A DNA stretch of 64,000 nt, taken from positions 1,138,501 through 1,202,500 of the forward strand of contig WPIO01000042.1 in assembly GCA_009760855.2 (NCBI GenBank). The letters run 5' to 3'. The stretch comes from Cristatella mucedo. Lineage: Eukaryota; Bryozoa; Phylactolaemata; Cristatellidae. Numbering within the stretch: the first letter of the stretch is position 1; each line of letters starts with the position of its first letter. The notes beneath the pieces were generated by a model. The model saw nothing but the letters and a program-made list of their open reading frames with translations. It had not been told where the DNA came from and searched no databases. This document shows positions 1 to 45,209 of the stretch, in pieces. The position numbers and the translations under genes were made by a program.

Positions 1-157
1 ACTGACAATGATTGACTTGACAGGCAAAGATGCTAGAAATCAAACCCTGCACGACTTTAAATAGGTTGAACACGGGTGACTTGCAGACACCAGCAAGATA
101 CGCAAAGCGAAAGAAAGAAGCAACAAGAAAAGGAAATGTGATGAAAGGGAGAGACAG

Positions 158-160
<3 letters not shown>

Positions 161-241
<81 letters not shown>
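161..241. repeat. GA microsatellite
   Basis: Nearly pure (GA)n with two small interruptions, lying just past the CDA stop codon (reading the minus strand), so probably in its 3' UTR. It creates artificial open frames of Arg-Glu and Ser-Leu repeats. Confidence 0.95.
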
Positions 242-321
242 GCCACGAGAGGAGACCTTGCGACTCTCGACTCTACACTCTATCGGACCAGAGGGCACCC
301 GAGGTCTAAACAGGACGGAAG

Positions 322-10623
<10,302 letters not shown>

Positions 10624-10760
10624 GAAACTGAAGCACTCTGCAGCCGGTTGGACTGACCAGCAGATAAGAAAGACCAGAACGGAAGCGCAACCGGTCACGA
10701 TCACGTGACCTCGCGCGGAGAGGGCCTTCCCCACTTCTTCCACCATAGATACAAATGCTG
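10624..10760 (-). promoter_or_regulatory. Putative CDA promoter with E-box
   Basis: GC-rich, CpG-containing DNA directly upstream of the cytidine deaminase ATG. A palindromic CACGTG E-box sits at 10,702-10,707, about 80 bases from the start codon, inside a larger TCACGTGA context of the kind bound by USF/MITF-type factors. No TATA box is clear. The promoter role is inferred from position. Confidence 0.35.
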
Positions 10761-12822
10761 AGGCGCATCTCGTACGTAACTGTGAGCGTCGCCATTCCGG
10801 CGAATAGCGTCGCTTCACTGGTATTTATTTAGTTTAACAAGAAAAAGTGCTTAGAATTCTTATGGAACTCTGTATGTGACTGAGGCCCTTAGTCTGCGAT
10901 AAAAACATTTTCAGCATAACAATTGCTTTGCCTAGGAGGATGCGGCAAGTTGCAACCGGAAGTAATAACAAAATTAAGACATCTGTTTGGCACTCTCTGA
11001 GAACTATATCTCATTCGGGGCACTCCTCAAATGCTGGAAAGGGCGCACGACAATGGTTCAGCTATAAAATTCACGGTCTCACAATGTATAAGCTAACGAA
11101 GATCGATTCGCACGGACGCGGGAAAAGCCGGGTCCGGAGCTGACGGAGTGGTAGCTTCTCTTTACGTGTCTGCAAGTCAGTAGTCGTTGCGCCTTCAGTG
11201 GGGAGCGATTTCTACACTTTGATTGCATACGAACAAAAACGCACGTTCTCACATAGATTGCACAGTTTTCAGTCGCACGTGTCACAACTTGAGGCGCGGA
11301 CAAGCGGACGGGAAGCTACCTAGGAGGATAGGGAAGTCGTTCGGATGGGGAGGCTGGAGCGAAAGAATGTAGGGACTGTAGTTTGATTGTCGTCGCGCAC
11401 TGCACGAAACACCAGCCGACAAGCAACACCACCGCCAGTTTATTCTCCCTACACACAGAGCAGGGCGAAGCACGACTCTCCTCGCCCCCTCGCCCACCGG
11501 AGTGCCCCGACTCCCTTGTCAAAACAACCACTAATAGCACGTCCTGGCTGCTTACCACGTCGAGTGTCACGGCCCGCTCGTACAGCGATCAGGGGCAGTG
11601 TCATCAAATAAATAAAACCTTAGGGACCTACGTTTGAGTGGCAACACCTCGAACTGCAAACGTTAAGCGCTCGCTACGACCGAGGCCGTGGGTTCCAATC
11701 CTGAAGTGGGTATGTGAGCGCTGCCGCGACGCAACGCTGCTCCTCGCCAGCCCGACACACGCCACTCCGCCTTGCCAACGGGCACGTTGCGTATCAACTC
11801 AAGCCACTTCAGTCCACCAAAACCCCCTATACTTTATTAATGCTTGTATTTTGGCATTCGAGACAATTTCCGTTAGAGCCCAAGCAAATAGAAGCATGTA
11901 AATGTCAGAAAACTGAATTGCAAAAGTGTGATCGCCATTTGAACAAATATCTTTTTATTCACAGATTGATGGATGGACACGGAGCTCCTTAATAGCCCGT
12001 CTGTCACGATCTGCAAATACTCTCCTATATTGACCCTGAAGTAGCACACGGCCATTTTTTAACTGCCCACATTTGGTTCAGCTAATTTTTCTTTTTTACA
12101 AACACATCATGTCTGGAAAGAAAAGTATTGCACAGCACCATTGAAATTGATTGCGTGCACATTCGCGTCATTCGAGGGAATCAACGTCTCCTTCCAAATA
12201 GGAAGCTGGTGTGTTGACTACAGGACGATGCCTCCAGCTCTAATTTTTGTGCACCAAGAACCACCTACGAACTTGTTGACTCGTGGTAGCTCTCTACTTT
12301 TGGCTCCTGTTTCTTATCTTGCAGCAGCAGCTCTGATCTACCTTGGGAGGATCTACCTTGGGAGGATTCGACTGCCTTGCCAATAAGCAAGTAAGCACTT
12401 AAAAATTCGAATACAAACTTGTTAGCAATTACTGTGCTGTAGGCTGGAGCTGAAGTGCAATCAGAATCAACTGACTAGCCATCCAGGTCCCAGACGAAAT
12501 GACGTTCTGACCCAAGGTTACAATCATTTGCTACTTCAGATGCAATGAAAATCTGCTGCGTTACTTTAACAGCTCTGTGGCAAGCAGGGCTGCTGATTAG
12601 CAATGGACTAAAATGAGACCAAGCGAACACACGAGAGTGCAATATCCTAAGGAAAAACTTAGGTAGCTTTACTGAAAACACCAGTGGTAGACTTAAAGCT
12701 ACAATCTTATCTGAGTTCGTAGTCTTGCAAGCGTACTGCAGAAAAGTGCTGGTTTATTGTATGGTTATGACAGCAGCTCACTATAGAGCAAAAGCATGAA
12801 TGTTCAGCACTACAAAAGCTGC
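10761..12822. other. Intergenic region between CDA and PSMD13
   Basis: About 2 kb between the 5' end of CDA and the 3' end of PSMD13. The part at 11,100-11,760 is GC-rich with open frames on both strands but no conserved protein. At 11,640-11,730 there is a tRNA-like segment (GGGTTCCAATCC) that may be a SINE. A 15-bp tandem duplication (CTACCTTGGGAGGAT) lies at 12,338-12,367. Confidence 0.4.
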
Positions 12823-12828
12823 TTTATT
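12823..12828 (-). terminator. Probable PSMD13 poly(A) signal
   Basis: Minus-strand AATAAA about 200 bases past the PSMD13 stop codon at 13,031-13,033. It is the first canonical hexamer downstream and gives a plausible short 3' UTR. Confidence 0.55.
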
Positions 12829-13030
12829 TGCTGTTACAACTCATCGCGGTGACAAAACAACAGCTGTGTGATAACAAGAAACAGCATGAATGCTGTCATT
12901 GCACAGCATGCCCCTCTACAGTGTCGGTGTGTTGCATCCAAAGATCGACCGGTGGGGTAAACTGCGCGGGATTCACCGTGAAGCATCGAGCAATGAAGGA
13001 ACGAATAATGGACATGACTGGTGGAGCTGG

Positions 13031-36115
<23,085 letters not shown>

Positions 36116-36220
36116 GATGACCAACCGAGAACGCGCTCGTTTCACGCGAGATCGCCAGTCTTCCGGTACCTTGGTGTCTCACGAATGTTAACGACGTGAG
36201 TATGTCTATGGAGTTATCGC
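36116..36220 (-). promoter_or_regulatory. Putative PSMD13 promoter with ETS-like site
   Basis: CpG-containing sequence just upstream of the ATG, without a TATA box. A CCGGAAGA ETS-type core on the minus strand lies at 36,159-36,166, about 45 bases from the start codon. ETS/NRF2-type sites are common in housekeeping promoters. The function is inferred from position only. Confidence 0.35.
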
Positions 36221-36589
36221 AGTGATATCTATGTGCATTTGGCCTCAGCGCATTCTCACGAAAATATCAAATTTTGAAATGGATTGAGACGCGGTTCATT
36301 GTTAATGGTCATTAATAGGACTTTAAATACGAGGCATTGCACCGGAATGCTTAAGCGCTGACTAGTCCAGGCTCCAAAGGCTGCCTTTGGTCACTTTTCT
36401 AAACCACTTTGACTCTCAAGTATCGACCACGACGCCCTGCGACGCCTGGCTCGCTGCCTCATCAGGCTAGCCGCTCTCACGCGGATTCACCAATCGCAGC
36501 GCTGGCCATTGCCTCAGCTCGCTTAGTCCCGACTTTCAGCTCGCTCGTGTTGCTTGGACGGACGCTGACCTCTCCCTCTTCCGTAATCA

Positions 36590-36796
36590 GCTCGAAATCT
36601 AGGTGTCATGTTCCAAAGTGACCTCTCGTTAGACGACCGCATCAGCTCCACAGTTAAGTCTGCCTACTTTCAGCGACATAACATTGCTAAAATTCGGGCT
36701 TTTTTAGATAAGGATACCACGTCTAAGTTGGTCCATGCATTTGTGACATCCCGTATCGACTTCTGTAACTCACTGCTTGCTGGCCTACCGGCAGTA
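36590..36796 (+). repeat. LINE family A fragment at left border of viral block
   Basis: Begins at the AATCTAGGTGTCATGTTCC block and reads FQSDLSLDDRISSTVKSAYF and KDTTSKLVHAFVTSR, then stops abruptly inside the AGLPA codons at 36,796 where AT-rich viral sequence starts. The same 200-base segment is present at the right border. Confidence 0.8.
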
Positions 36797-36851
36797 GTAT
36801 GTAAACGAATGGAATGGATCCTAGGGCACATCGAATGACGTAATTGATTTT

Positions 36852-39800
36852 GATGTAATATATGAGGAGATTTGAGCAGAATTGAAATTATTTATTAAAG
36901 AATTACTTAAAAACAAAAGTGATTTAAAAATGACACTTGTTATTTCACCTATTTTAGCTTCAAAAATTGGTTCATTTAATTATCAAGCATTTGCAGGAGT
37001 ACAGAATTAAAAAAATAGAGTTTCCGACATTGATAGAATAATTAGAAGTCAATTTGCAGCTTTCAAAAGGAGAGTAGAGGAATTATTAGAAAAAGGTTCT
37101 AATTGGACTATAATTGGTGTTAATTCTATTTATGCAAAGCTCTCTTATTCTAGACATAAATTTGGTGGTATTTATTTACCAATGCCAGAAAGATTAGAAA
37201 AGAAGAGATCAACAATTAATATACAGAATTAATCAGATCATCTTTGCGCTTTATGGTGTATATTGAGATTTCTTCATTTGAGATTTAACCATCCATAATC
37301 TACTGCTGATTTAAGAGAAATATTACATGAAAAGTATTCACACAATCTGAAGAGAATAGAAGAATTTTTTAACGTTAAGGAAAATTATCCTTCAAATGTA
37401 TTAAATGTGTTTGAAATTCCACATAAGCAGAGTTATTTAACCTTACGATTAATGTTTATGAACAACGATAATGAAATGCTAACTCCACTTATAGTAGTTG
37501 ATGAAGAAAAAGAGAAACACTTAGGTCTTCTTTTATATAGCACTGCAAATAAAAGCAACTCTCATTATGTAATTATTAAAAATTTTGATGGTTTATGTAG
37601 AAGTAGCAAGGGTTATGGAACACAAATAACTTGTAAAAGATGTCTGTAGATTTTACTCTAAAGATAACTTAGAATCTCACATTGAAGTTTGCAAACGTGT
37701 AACTGATGGTAAATCTAGTATAACAATGCTTAGTGTTGATAGTAAAAAAGAATGTAAATCTTATTTTAGAGATTATGCAAAACATGTTGGTGTCCGTATA
37801 TTGCATATTCAGACTTTGAACGTTTACTTACAACTGTTATAAAAAACTGATAAGGAAGACCTTAACACACCACAAGAAACTTTAAAAAAGCATATTCATT
37901 ATTCATCTGATTATACTATTATAGATTATGAAGGTAAACAAAGAAAATTTAAATGATTCAATGGACCTAATAATGTTGGAGACCTATTAAAAGTTTTATT
38001 GGAAGAAGTTGAAAAAAGGGAATGAAATATATTTTTGATAAATACAATAAATTTTATTATAGGTATTTTAAAAAAGAAGATAAAGAAGATTTTGATTCTG
38101 CAAAAAAATTATATTTGCATTTTAGATTTAAATGATGACAAAGTTTTAGACCATTGTCACCTAACAGGCAATTATAGAGGAGCTGCTCATAATGTTTGCA
38201 ATTTAAATGTTAGCATTAATCTCAAGAGGTTTAGACTTGCAATATTTACTCACAACTTATAAGGTCATGATTCACATTTATTAGTAGAAGAGTTTCAAGA
38301 TTTAAAACTACGCAAAAATTATAGCCAATAACATGGAGAAACATATAAACATAAAAATTGTTTCACTTAGTTTTAAGCACTCTTAAAAAATGTTGCAAAA
38401 AGGCTTAGCAGATCTTGTCAATAATTTTTTCAAGTCAGGAAAACCTTTAGAACAAACAAGTAACTACTTTTCTATGTTAGACGATCAAGAATTTGACCTA
38501 TTAAAAGAAAAAGGTATATTGCCATATGAATATATATATTCATTTTCAAAGCTAGATGAAAAAACACTATCTCCAATTAATTTGTTTATGATACATTAAA
38601 TGATACAAACATAGATGAAAAAGATTATGATCGTGTTAGGAAAGTTTGGGCATTGATCAAAAAAATAGATCCTGATACGATGATATATTGAAAAAGTATA
38701 GTGATATTTGTCTAACTACGAATATTCTTTTATTAGCCAATATATTTCAAAATTTTAGACATTTATCAAAGAAAATTGATGCTTTGGATCCAACTAATTT
38801 CCTTACAGCACCAGGTTTAGCTTGATCTGCAGGTCTGAGATTCTCCAAGGGTAAACTATATTTATTAACAACTTTGAACATTTTGATTTCTTTGAGAGCG
38901 CAATAAGAGGAGGAATAACACAAGCATCATGTAGACATATTAACGCAAACAATGAGATGCCATCCAATTATGATGCTACAAAAAAGAGCTGGTTACTTTA
39001 TGTTGACGCAAATTCACTATATGCTACAGAAATGACGCAACCACTTCCAATTTCTAATTTCAAGATTTTAGATAATAAACAAGTAAAACACTTGCAAATA
39101 AGAAGATATTAGTAATAAAATTAGATGCTGAAACAGGTTATGCATTTGAAGTAGATATGCACTGTCCTGATGAATTACATATTATTTTTTCTGATTATTG
39201 TATTTTACCAATTACAAGAAAAGTAGATGTTTGAAGAATATTCTGAATATCAAAAGAAATTATTACTTAAAGACAGTAAGATAAATAATAGATGATTGTG
39301 AAAGTAAAGTAGAAAACCTGATTGTATATTTAAAACCAAAAGTTAAATATGTTATTTATTATAGATCCTACAATTAGCAATTGAAAGAGGATACGTCTCA
39401 ACAAAGATACATAGAGTAATGAGATTTACGAAAAGTAAATGGTTGAGTGGATATATTCTTAATAATATTGCTAGAAGAAAAAAGCAAAAGATGACTTTTA
39501 AAAAGAATATTACTAACTTAAAAACGATGCTTTCTTTGGAAAACAATGGAAAATGTTATAGAACGAGTAAACATTAACCTGTTTGATTTAAAATATGATA
39601 AGGATGTTGCACTTTCAGATAAAAGAGTAATGAGTGCAAGATTTAAAGATAGAAGATTGTTTAATCAAAATATAGTTGGAATTGAAACAACGAAGGCAGA
39701 GATCTGTCTTGATACACATTTTTATTTAGGTTTTACAGTTTTAGTTATATCGAAACTAATAATACTAAAGATTTCTTTTACAATACATTACAAGATGACT

Positions 39801-40330
39801 ATAATGATAAAGTAACACTTGCATATACTGATACAGATTCTCTAGTAATGAAAATAAATAATGATAATATGTATTATGATTTTGCAAATTATTTGAATTA
39901 TCTAGATTTACGTGGGTATCCTAAGAATCGAGATATATGGAAATTGGAAGGAGCTGAAAAGATCATTGCTGCTAATAAGGTAAGTCTAGGTAAGTTCAAG
40001 GATGAAATATGTGAAATGTATTTAATAGATCCAAAAACAAAAGATTTCCTTAAATATGAGAATGGTGTTATGATTGAAAAATCAATTGTACTTGATGAGG
40101 GTGTTTTCTTAAGACCAAAACTGTATTCAATGCAGATAGCTATTAAGAAAGATAAAAGAATATAAATTAAATCTGCAGTTAAAAAGGCAAAATGAATACA
40201 GAAAGACGTAGTAAAAAATGTTTGACACATTCTGATTATGTTAGTTGTCTTAAAAGAAGATATGATGCTTATTGTAATCAATCCAGATTTCAATCCAGAA
40301 ATCATCAAATTTATATTATAACTCAATCTA
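36852..40330 (+). pseudogene. Family B DNA polymerase (pPolB) pseudogene of Polinton type
   Basis: Replication polymerase of the element. About 3.4 kb, the usual full size for this family (over 1,000 codons), but split by many stops and frameshifts. Visible in order: an N-terminal region typical of Polinton PolB with a zinc-finger-like ITCKRC; exonuclease motif YSDFE at 37,803-37,820; an endonuclease VII-like DHCHLTG..RGAAHNVCN at 38,149-38,205; PGLA followed by TGA at 38,823-38,825 where the family has Trp; polymerase motif DANSLY at 38,999-39,022; and the catalytic YTDTDS at 39,824-39,841. In-frame stops include 36,873 (TGA), 37,008, 37,230 and 37,296 (TAA). Frameshifts fall near 37,645, 37,790, 37,840 and 38,105, some in A-runs. 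Certainly non-functional as read. Confidence 0.92.
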
Positions 40331-40660
40331 AGAAAGCACTCAGCATTTGACTCAAAATTAATCTGGTTAGATTTTGGAATACAATTTCTTAGTTACGGCC
40401 ATTATAAAATTATTGAATCAATAAGTAATGGTCTTAATCCAGGAGGATGTAATATCTGCAATGTTGGTAATAATAATCTAGATGCCAAAGCGAAAGAGTG
40501 AAAACAATAGAGAAATATTTATAAAGAAAGTGAGATGTACTGATAAAGAGAAAATGGAAATAGAGGAAAAAATACGTTGATGTGCTAGAAGAAATAGATC
40601 TATTCAAGAGTCTAGAGAAATTAAACATAAATTATTAAAAATATTTTCACTATTATAGAA

Positions 40661-40925
40661 ATGGATAAAGATAATAAAGAATTTTATTAAAGTTGAAGAA
40701 GAATTAATAGATTATATTGATATAACTGTTTCAGACACAGTGTCAGTCTCTGATACACTATCTGAAGATCCTGATTACATTCCTGAATCCGAATCCGAAT
40801 CCGAATTCCAATCAGAATCAGAATCAGAATCTGAATCCGACTCCTTTTCCGAATCAGCTACTGATGACCTTTCTTATTGCAATGAATCAGAAGGGGATAT
40901 AAAGCTTGAAGAACTACTATTTTGA
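40661..40925 (+). pseudogene. Acidic Ser-Glu repeat protein
   Basis: Small viral-block gene directly after the polymerase. A frameshift or stop lies near 40,689. The readable part contains a run of Ser-Glu dipeptides (GAATCC/GAATCA codons, about 40,780-40,845) between SEDPDYIPE and DDLSYCNESEGD. Such acidic low-complexity tracts suggest a DNA- or capsid-associated role, but I cannot assign a function. Confidence 0.55.
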
Positions 40926-40982
40926 GAATGAGATTATGTAAATGAAGAAACTAAACTGTAAACATAATTTATTTATATAGAA

Positions 40983-41283
40983 ACGGATGTTTCAAGAATT
41001 CTTAGTTGCGAACAATGTAGAGAAATGGCAGTAAAAATAAAAAACCTAAGTTAATAATCAACGAATAGTTAGACATTCACTTGATAAACTTATTCCAAAA
41101 TTAGATAGTTTATTTATCAGTATTCTTACAGAAATTTGTGAAGCCTGTGATAAAGTAATGGAATGCCGTAACAAGATAAATGATATGCTTGAAGAAGCAG
41201 CTAAAAAATCAAAACCGCATACACAAAACCTGTTGTTCAAATTAAATAATTTTATATTGACCAAATTGTACGGCTATTTATAA
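40983..41283 (+). pseudogene. Small unknown viral gene, tandem paralogue 1
   Basis: Reads DVSRILSCEQCREMAVK, then after a frameshift RHSLDKLIPKLDSLFISILTE. Closely parallels the next unit in both sequence and layout. The expected initiator position is ACG instead of ATG. Length about 100 codons, helical, Cys-rich start. Function unknown. Confidence 0.55.
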
Positions 41284-41284
41284 A

Positions 41285-41517
41285 ATGAATGTTGTAAGAA
41301 TTATTAGTTGCAAACAATCTAGAAGAATGGCAAAAGAAATTTTTTTTGATAATTCAAATGCGTTAATCGTGAAATTATTAAGAATTCACTTAACAAGTTT
41401 ATTGAAGAGTTAAACAGTTCATTTATTCGTTTTCTCACAGATATTTGTGATAAACTAGTTGAGTGTGAAGATAACTTGAACGAGTGTGAAGGTTCAATAT
41501 GGATAATATTTAGGTAA
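41285..41517 (+). pseudogene. Small unknown viral gene, tandem paralogue 2
   Basis: Starts ATG at 41,285, one base after the stop of the previous unit. Reads NVVRIISCKQSRRMAKEIFF, later KNSLNKFIEELNSSFIRFL and a Cys/Glu-rich end. A clear paralogue of the preceding unit with one frameshift near 41,380. Function unknown. Confidence 0.55.
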
Positions 41518-41560
41518 GTTTAGTTTGTATGTGTGTAATTTGTTATAATTATTAGAGGAA

Positions 41561-42043
41561 ATGCAAGTGACTTTTGATGTTAAGAATCCGCCTCGTGCAA
41601 CTAGTGCCACTTTACTGAAATCTCATGATGATTATCTCGTAAAATCAAGAACGACGGCATACGATCAGCAGACGCTTGATTCTGATATTTCAGTTATGAC
41701 TGATACGTCATTTAAGAAATGTTACCTAGATGAATGTGTTATTGAAGCTCAAAAATTAATAACGGCTGGATTATCTGATGTAACAGCTAACCTTGAAACG
41801 ACTGTTAGGTCTAAAGTTGACGCGCTCCTAGATGATCCTTCAGAAATCTCTGGATACACAATGTAGATTGCATCTCAACTTCCAACGCTTTCTACTCTAA
41901 TATCAGGGGTATCAGAAGTTGAACCAGACATCTCTGGAATTGTTAAAGATGAGTGTTATGCAGTTCTTCCCGATTGGACTGATAGATTTAGTGCAAGACA
42001 AAAGACAACAGCAGCAACTCTAGCATCTTCATCAACTGCATAA
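41561..42043 (+). pseudogene. Unknown viral-block protein, one in-frame stop
   Basis: 161 codons in one frame with a single internal TAG at 41,864-41,866 and no indel. It begins MQVTFDVKNPPRATSATL and ends DRFSARQKTTAATLASSSTA. Soluble, acidic middle part. No family recognised. Followed 38 bases later by the next gene in the same direction. Confidence 0.6.
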
Positions 42044-42081
42044 TTAATTTTAATTAAAACAAAATAAACATTATAATAAAA

Positions 42082-42474
42082 ATGGTTTCAGTTGAAACAA
42101 TAAGTAAGGATTGTCTCGATAAAGTTCAAGGACAACAGCATTTAAACTTTAAGATTTGTTCATATCCAATGGGTAGGATTAAAGATATTAGAACAAAATT
42201 ATTAAACGGTGCAAAACTAGTTCTTTAATATAACGCATTAAGGGTAAATCATTCTGAACCAGAGATTGCATGTATATTTATTAAAGTTAGAGATGGTTCA
42301 ATTTTTGAAGAGTTCCTCAAAGATTTAAAAGTGGAAAAAATTAATAATATAACATCAGAAGCTTATTCTAAAAAAGTAGAACTAGCCAAACAAATAAAGA
42401 GAGAAATAAATGTAGGAAAGAGTTGTGATCTACCAGAGGTATTGATTGAAGAGACTATGGATTGGAGGAATTAG
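42082..42474 (+). pseudogene. Unknown viral-block protein, one in-frame stop
   Basis: 131 codons in one frame with one internal TAA at 42,226-42,228. Starts MVSVETISKDCLDKVQGQQ, ends EVLIEETMDWRN. Predicted mixed alpha/beta, no membrane segment. Not recognised. Convergent with the minus-strand tail-fibre-like cluster that ends just to its right. Confidence 0.6.
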
Positions 42475-42479
42475 ATAGC

Positions 42480-43452
42480 TATTTGTCTTACTTTTTTAAC
42501 TAAACCAATCTCAATAAAATCTAAATCATTTGGTTTTTTTAAAGCAAGTATAATTTAGAACAAGATAACTAACATCAAACAAAATTGTTTTTTATCACCA
42601 TCCTCAAAAATGGTAAAGTGTGTTATAGAATCACTTAATAATAACATGCAATTGTTTTCAATGCGATAATAACATATGTTAAGTAAATTAGAAGGAAAGA
42701 AATAAGGATAGTACAATTTATAATAGCAATTCTTAACTACATTCTCATATTCTTCAGATGACTTATTTATATTTATTGAAATTGTTGATGAATTGTTCTA
42801 TAGTTGATTCTTGTCATAATATCATCTTTCAATAAAAATTATTTATCTTCAATTGTTCTTCCATAAACTGAATAATCAGTGTCAGCATCAATAAAATGAG
42901 GACTTTCATCATTTATTTTATCCACATCTTTAATATTTATTATTATTTTAGTATGTTGGTTTTTCAATTTAATAATAAATAACTTTGCTAAACAGATATT
43001 AGTAGAGTTGTTAAATAAATTAGCAGCATCTTTAACAGTTAATATACCCTCTGATAAAAATTATTCATTATTATACGCTGGATTTTTTCTTAAAAATGTT
43101 GCGTAAGGTCTACTTTTTTGTATGAGCCATCAGTAGAGTTATTAACAACCAATCTGTCTACTTCCTACTTTCCATCTATTATCTCTTGTTCTCCTGTTTC
43201 AACCTTTGTATCAACATATTGCTTTGTTGATATATCATTTCCATTAATTGGATTTGTTATATAGACATATTCTTTTGACTTAGCAGATAAGTCTCCTCGT
43301 ATAATTTCATCAGAGTCTTTTCTCATATAATTATTATCAGAGAATGTTTTACTAGCAGCTTCAAATGGATCAACATTAGAGCCAGTATTTGTTATTCTGT
43401 TTGAATTGAGATCTAAAGTTCCATTCATTTCTAATAATCTTCTGCTAAGCAT
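42480..43452 (-). pseudogene. Tail-fibre-like protein with long unknown C-terminus
   Basis: Starts at 43,452 with MLSRRLLEMNGTLDLNSNRI and contains NPINGNDISTKQYVDTK, the repeat type that joins short beta segments in phage tail fibres. A stop follows at 43,165; further open pieces (for example KDVDKINDESPHFIDADTD near 42,900) continue to about 42,480 across stops and frameshifts. It may have been one gene of roughly 300 codons or two genes. Last of a run of minus-strand genes with 1-4 base gaps. Confidence 0.6.
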
Positions 43453-43453
43453 T

Positions 43454-43612
43454 TTATGATATTGCCATATAAACAGTGATATTTATTTCTTTATCAAATA
43501 AATGTAATCCAGATATAAAAGTTGATTATGGTACTATTTTTTTATTTGCATCAAGCATATACCCACCATACAATTGATCTCGTAATGGAATTAATGTTGA
43601 TGGAAGTGGCAT
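43454..43612 (-). pseudogene. Small unknown protein in tail-fibre cluster
   Basis: 53 codons in frame with one internal TAA. Starts MPLPSTLIPLRDQLYGGYML and ends VYMAIS. It fits exactly between two tail-fibre-like genes (1-2 base gaps), which supports its being a real gene. Function unknown. Confidence 0.5.
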
Positions 43613-43614
43613 TA

Positions 43615-44329
43615 CTATACCTTTTCTTCTAAATATATTTTAATTTCATATAATGTTGTGACACCAAACAATCCTCTAGGAATAGTAGTATCAACTAATG
43701 TAGAAATTCATCTACCAATAATAGTTTTTACATATAATTGTGTAGTTAAAGATCCATCAACCGTTGCTTTGAAACTTAAGGTAGCAATATTTCCATCGGA
43801 TATTCTATTTAGATAATTAAAGTTTACACCATCATTGGGATTAATAGGATCGTTTTTATGTAAATAGAATTACCATTCATATCTAAATTTCCATTGATAA
43901 TTCCTCCAGTTAGTTTAAAAAAATTAGTATCCATATAGAGTTTATTTGGAACATCATTATCAGAAATAGGAGGTCCACCAACACTTAAATTTCCATTTAC
44001 AGTTAGTGTTCCATTAATAGTTCCCCCTGTTTTTGGTAGTTTAGTGTCTGCATAGTCTTTCGTTGCAGCATCGCTATTGTTTACAGGATTTGCTAAATCT
44101 GTCAATTTATGATTGTTCATATCAATATCACCATCAGCAGTAGTTCCTCTTGAAACTTAAGTAACACAATTTGTATCTATGTATTTCTATTTACTGTATC
44201 ATCAGTATCAACAGGATCACCTGAGTTTTTTATTAAGTTACCATTCATATTGAGACTACCGCTAAGCATATCACCACTCTTTCTAATGTAATTATTTATG
44301 CTGATTCCTTTTATTTTAGGTCTAAACAT
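43615..44329 (-). pseudogene. Tail-fibre-like repeat protein
   Basis: About 238 codons. From 44,329: MFRPKIKGISINNYIRKSGD, then several copies of a repeat pairing a MNGN-type beta segment with a P...DAATK.Y segment, best seen as KLTDLANPVNNSDAATKDY near 44,060, followed by KLPKTGGTING and LTGGIINGNLDMNGNS. This repeat is known from bacteriophage tail-fibre proteins, where it builds trimeric fibres for host attachment. Breaks: TAG near 44,183, a frameshift near 43,860, and TGA near 43,717. Likely a receptor-binding or fibre component of the virion. Confidence 0.72.
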
Positions 44330-44332
44330 TTT

Positions 44333-44662
44333 CTATATAATGGTAAGAAGAAAATCTATATAAATGATTCCACTTGCAACAGTAAACTTATCAATAGCAT
44401 AAGTACAATTACCATCAATATTTATTGCTAAAATTTATCTTCCACTAACTCCATAAGTACTATCACTAGTCAAATCTAAGTATGCATTTGTTTTATTAGT
44501 TGCATACATAATTCCAGTTATAATTCCAAAATTAGGCAGTGATCCAGGGAGAAATGTTTTGAGAGGTGTTACATATGCTAATTTAATTCCAGTTCCTTTT
44601 TCTATAATTGGCATATCAGCAGGTGTAAGTTGGTAACATATAAAAATCATTCCCTTATCCAT
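44333..44662 (-). pseudogene. Unknown protein in tail-fibre cluster
   Basis: 110 codons with one internal TAA (44,435-44,437). Starts MDKGMIFICYQLTPADMPII, ends ASGIIYIDFLLTII. It lacks the fibre repeat. Sits 3 bases before the next fibre gene. Beta-rich; it could be a fibre knob or a chaperone, but that is a guess. Confidence 0.5.
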
Positions 44663-44726
44663 TAACTATTATTATTAGTTCCTAACATATCAAGTTTGAA
44701 GAGAATAGGTTAAGCATTAGAACTCC

Positions 44727-45197
44727 TTAATATCTAAATCCTACTTCTTTTATGTAATCAACACACTGTTTTGTTATAACATCAGAATCTTTTAACTTGT
44801 AATATTCTTTCCACCCATATTCATACCTGCTGTTGCATTTCCTTGAAAAACTTGTGTCATACTCTTTGACAATCCATAGTTTATTACTGTATACGGTATT
44901 GAATCAGAGTATCTAGTTCCATTACCAGAATTTCCTGATATGCCAATAATTGTTTTACAATTAAGTTGTGATAAATTTTTGCACCACTCTTTGGTAGTAA
45001 TCCTGATGAGTTTGAAACAGTTGCTAAGTCACCTGAAACATTAGTAGTTACATTAACACTAAAGTTTGAATTAAGACAAAATAATCCAAGCTTGTTGCAT
45101 CATAATCAAAAACAGGATACCCTAAGTTGATGACTCTATTTCCATTCGCATTAAAATCACTATCAAAGTGTCCATTATTCTTATGAACTTTTTCCAT
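44727..45197 (-). pseudogene. Tail-fibre-like repeat protein, first of cluster
   Basis: Starts at 45,197. Reads FDSDFNANGNRVINLGYPV soon after the start, the fibre-type repeat, and near the end MNMGGKNITS followed in another frame by KDSDVITKQCVDYI. At least three frameshifts. Its start codon is 12 bases from the start of the divergent gene at 45,210, so the two probably shared a promoter. Confidence 0.65.
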
Positions 45198-45209
45198 TCA
45201 CTTATATAT

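Noticed and set aside
161-241. Long Arg-Glu or Ser-Leu repeat ORFs at GA microsatellites (also 4,731; 8,387; 20,240)
   Set aside because: They are frames through simple repeats with no conserved flanks.
11316-11640. GC-rich overlapping ORFs on both strands
   Set aside because: No conserved motif, splice pattern or codon signal favours either strand.
42480-45197. Bacteriophage or bacterial contamination because of tail-fibre-like proteins
   Set aside because: The same block carries Polinton-type polymerase and ATPase and contains insertions of the host LINE families A and B, so it is resident in the animal genome.
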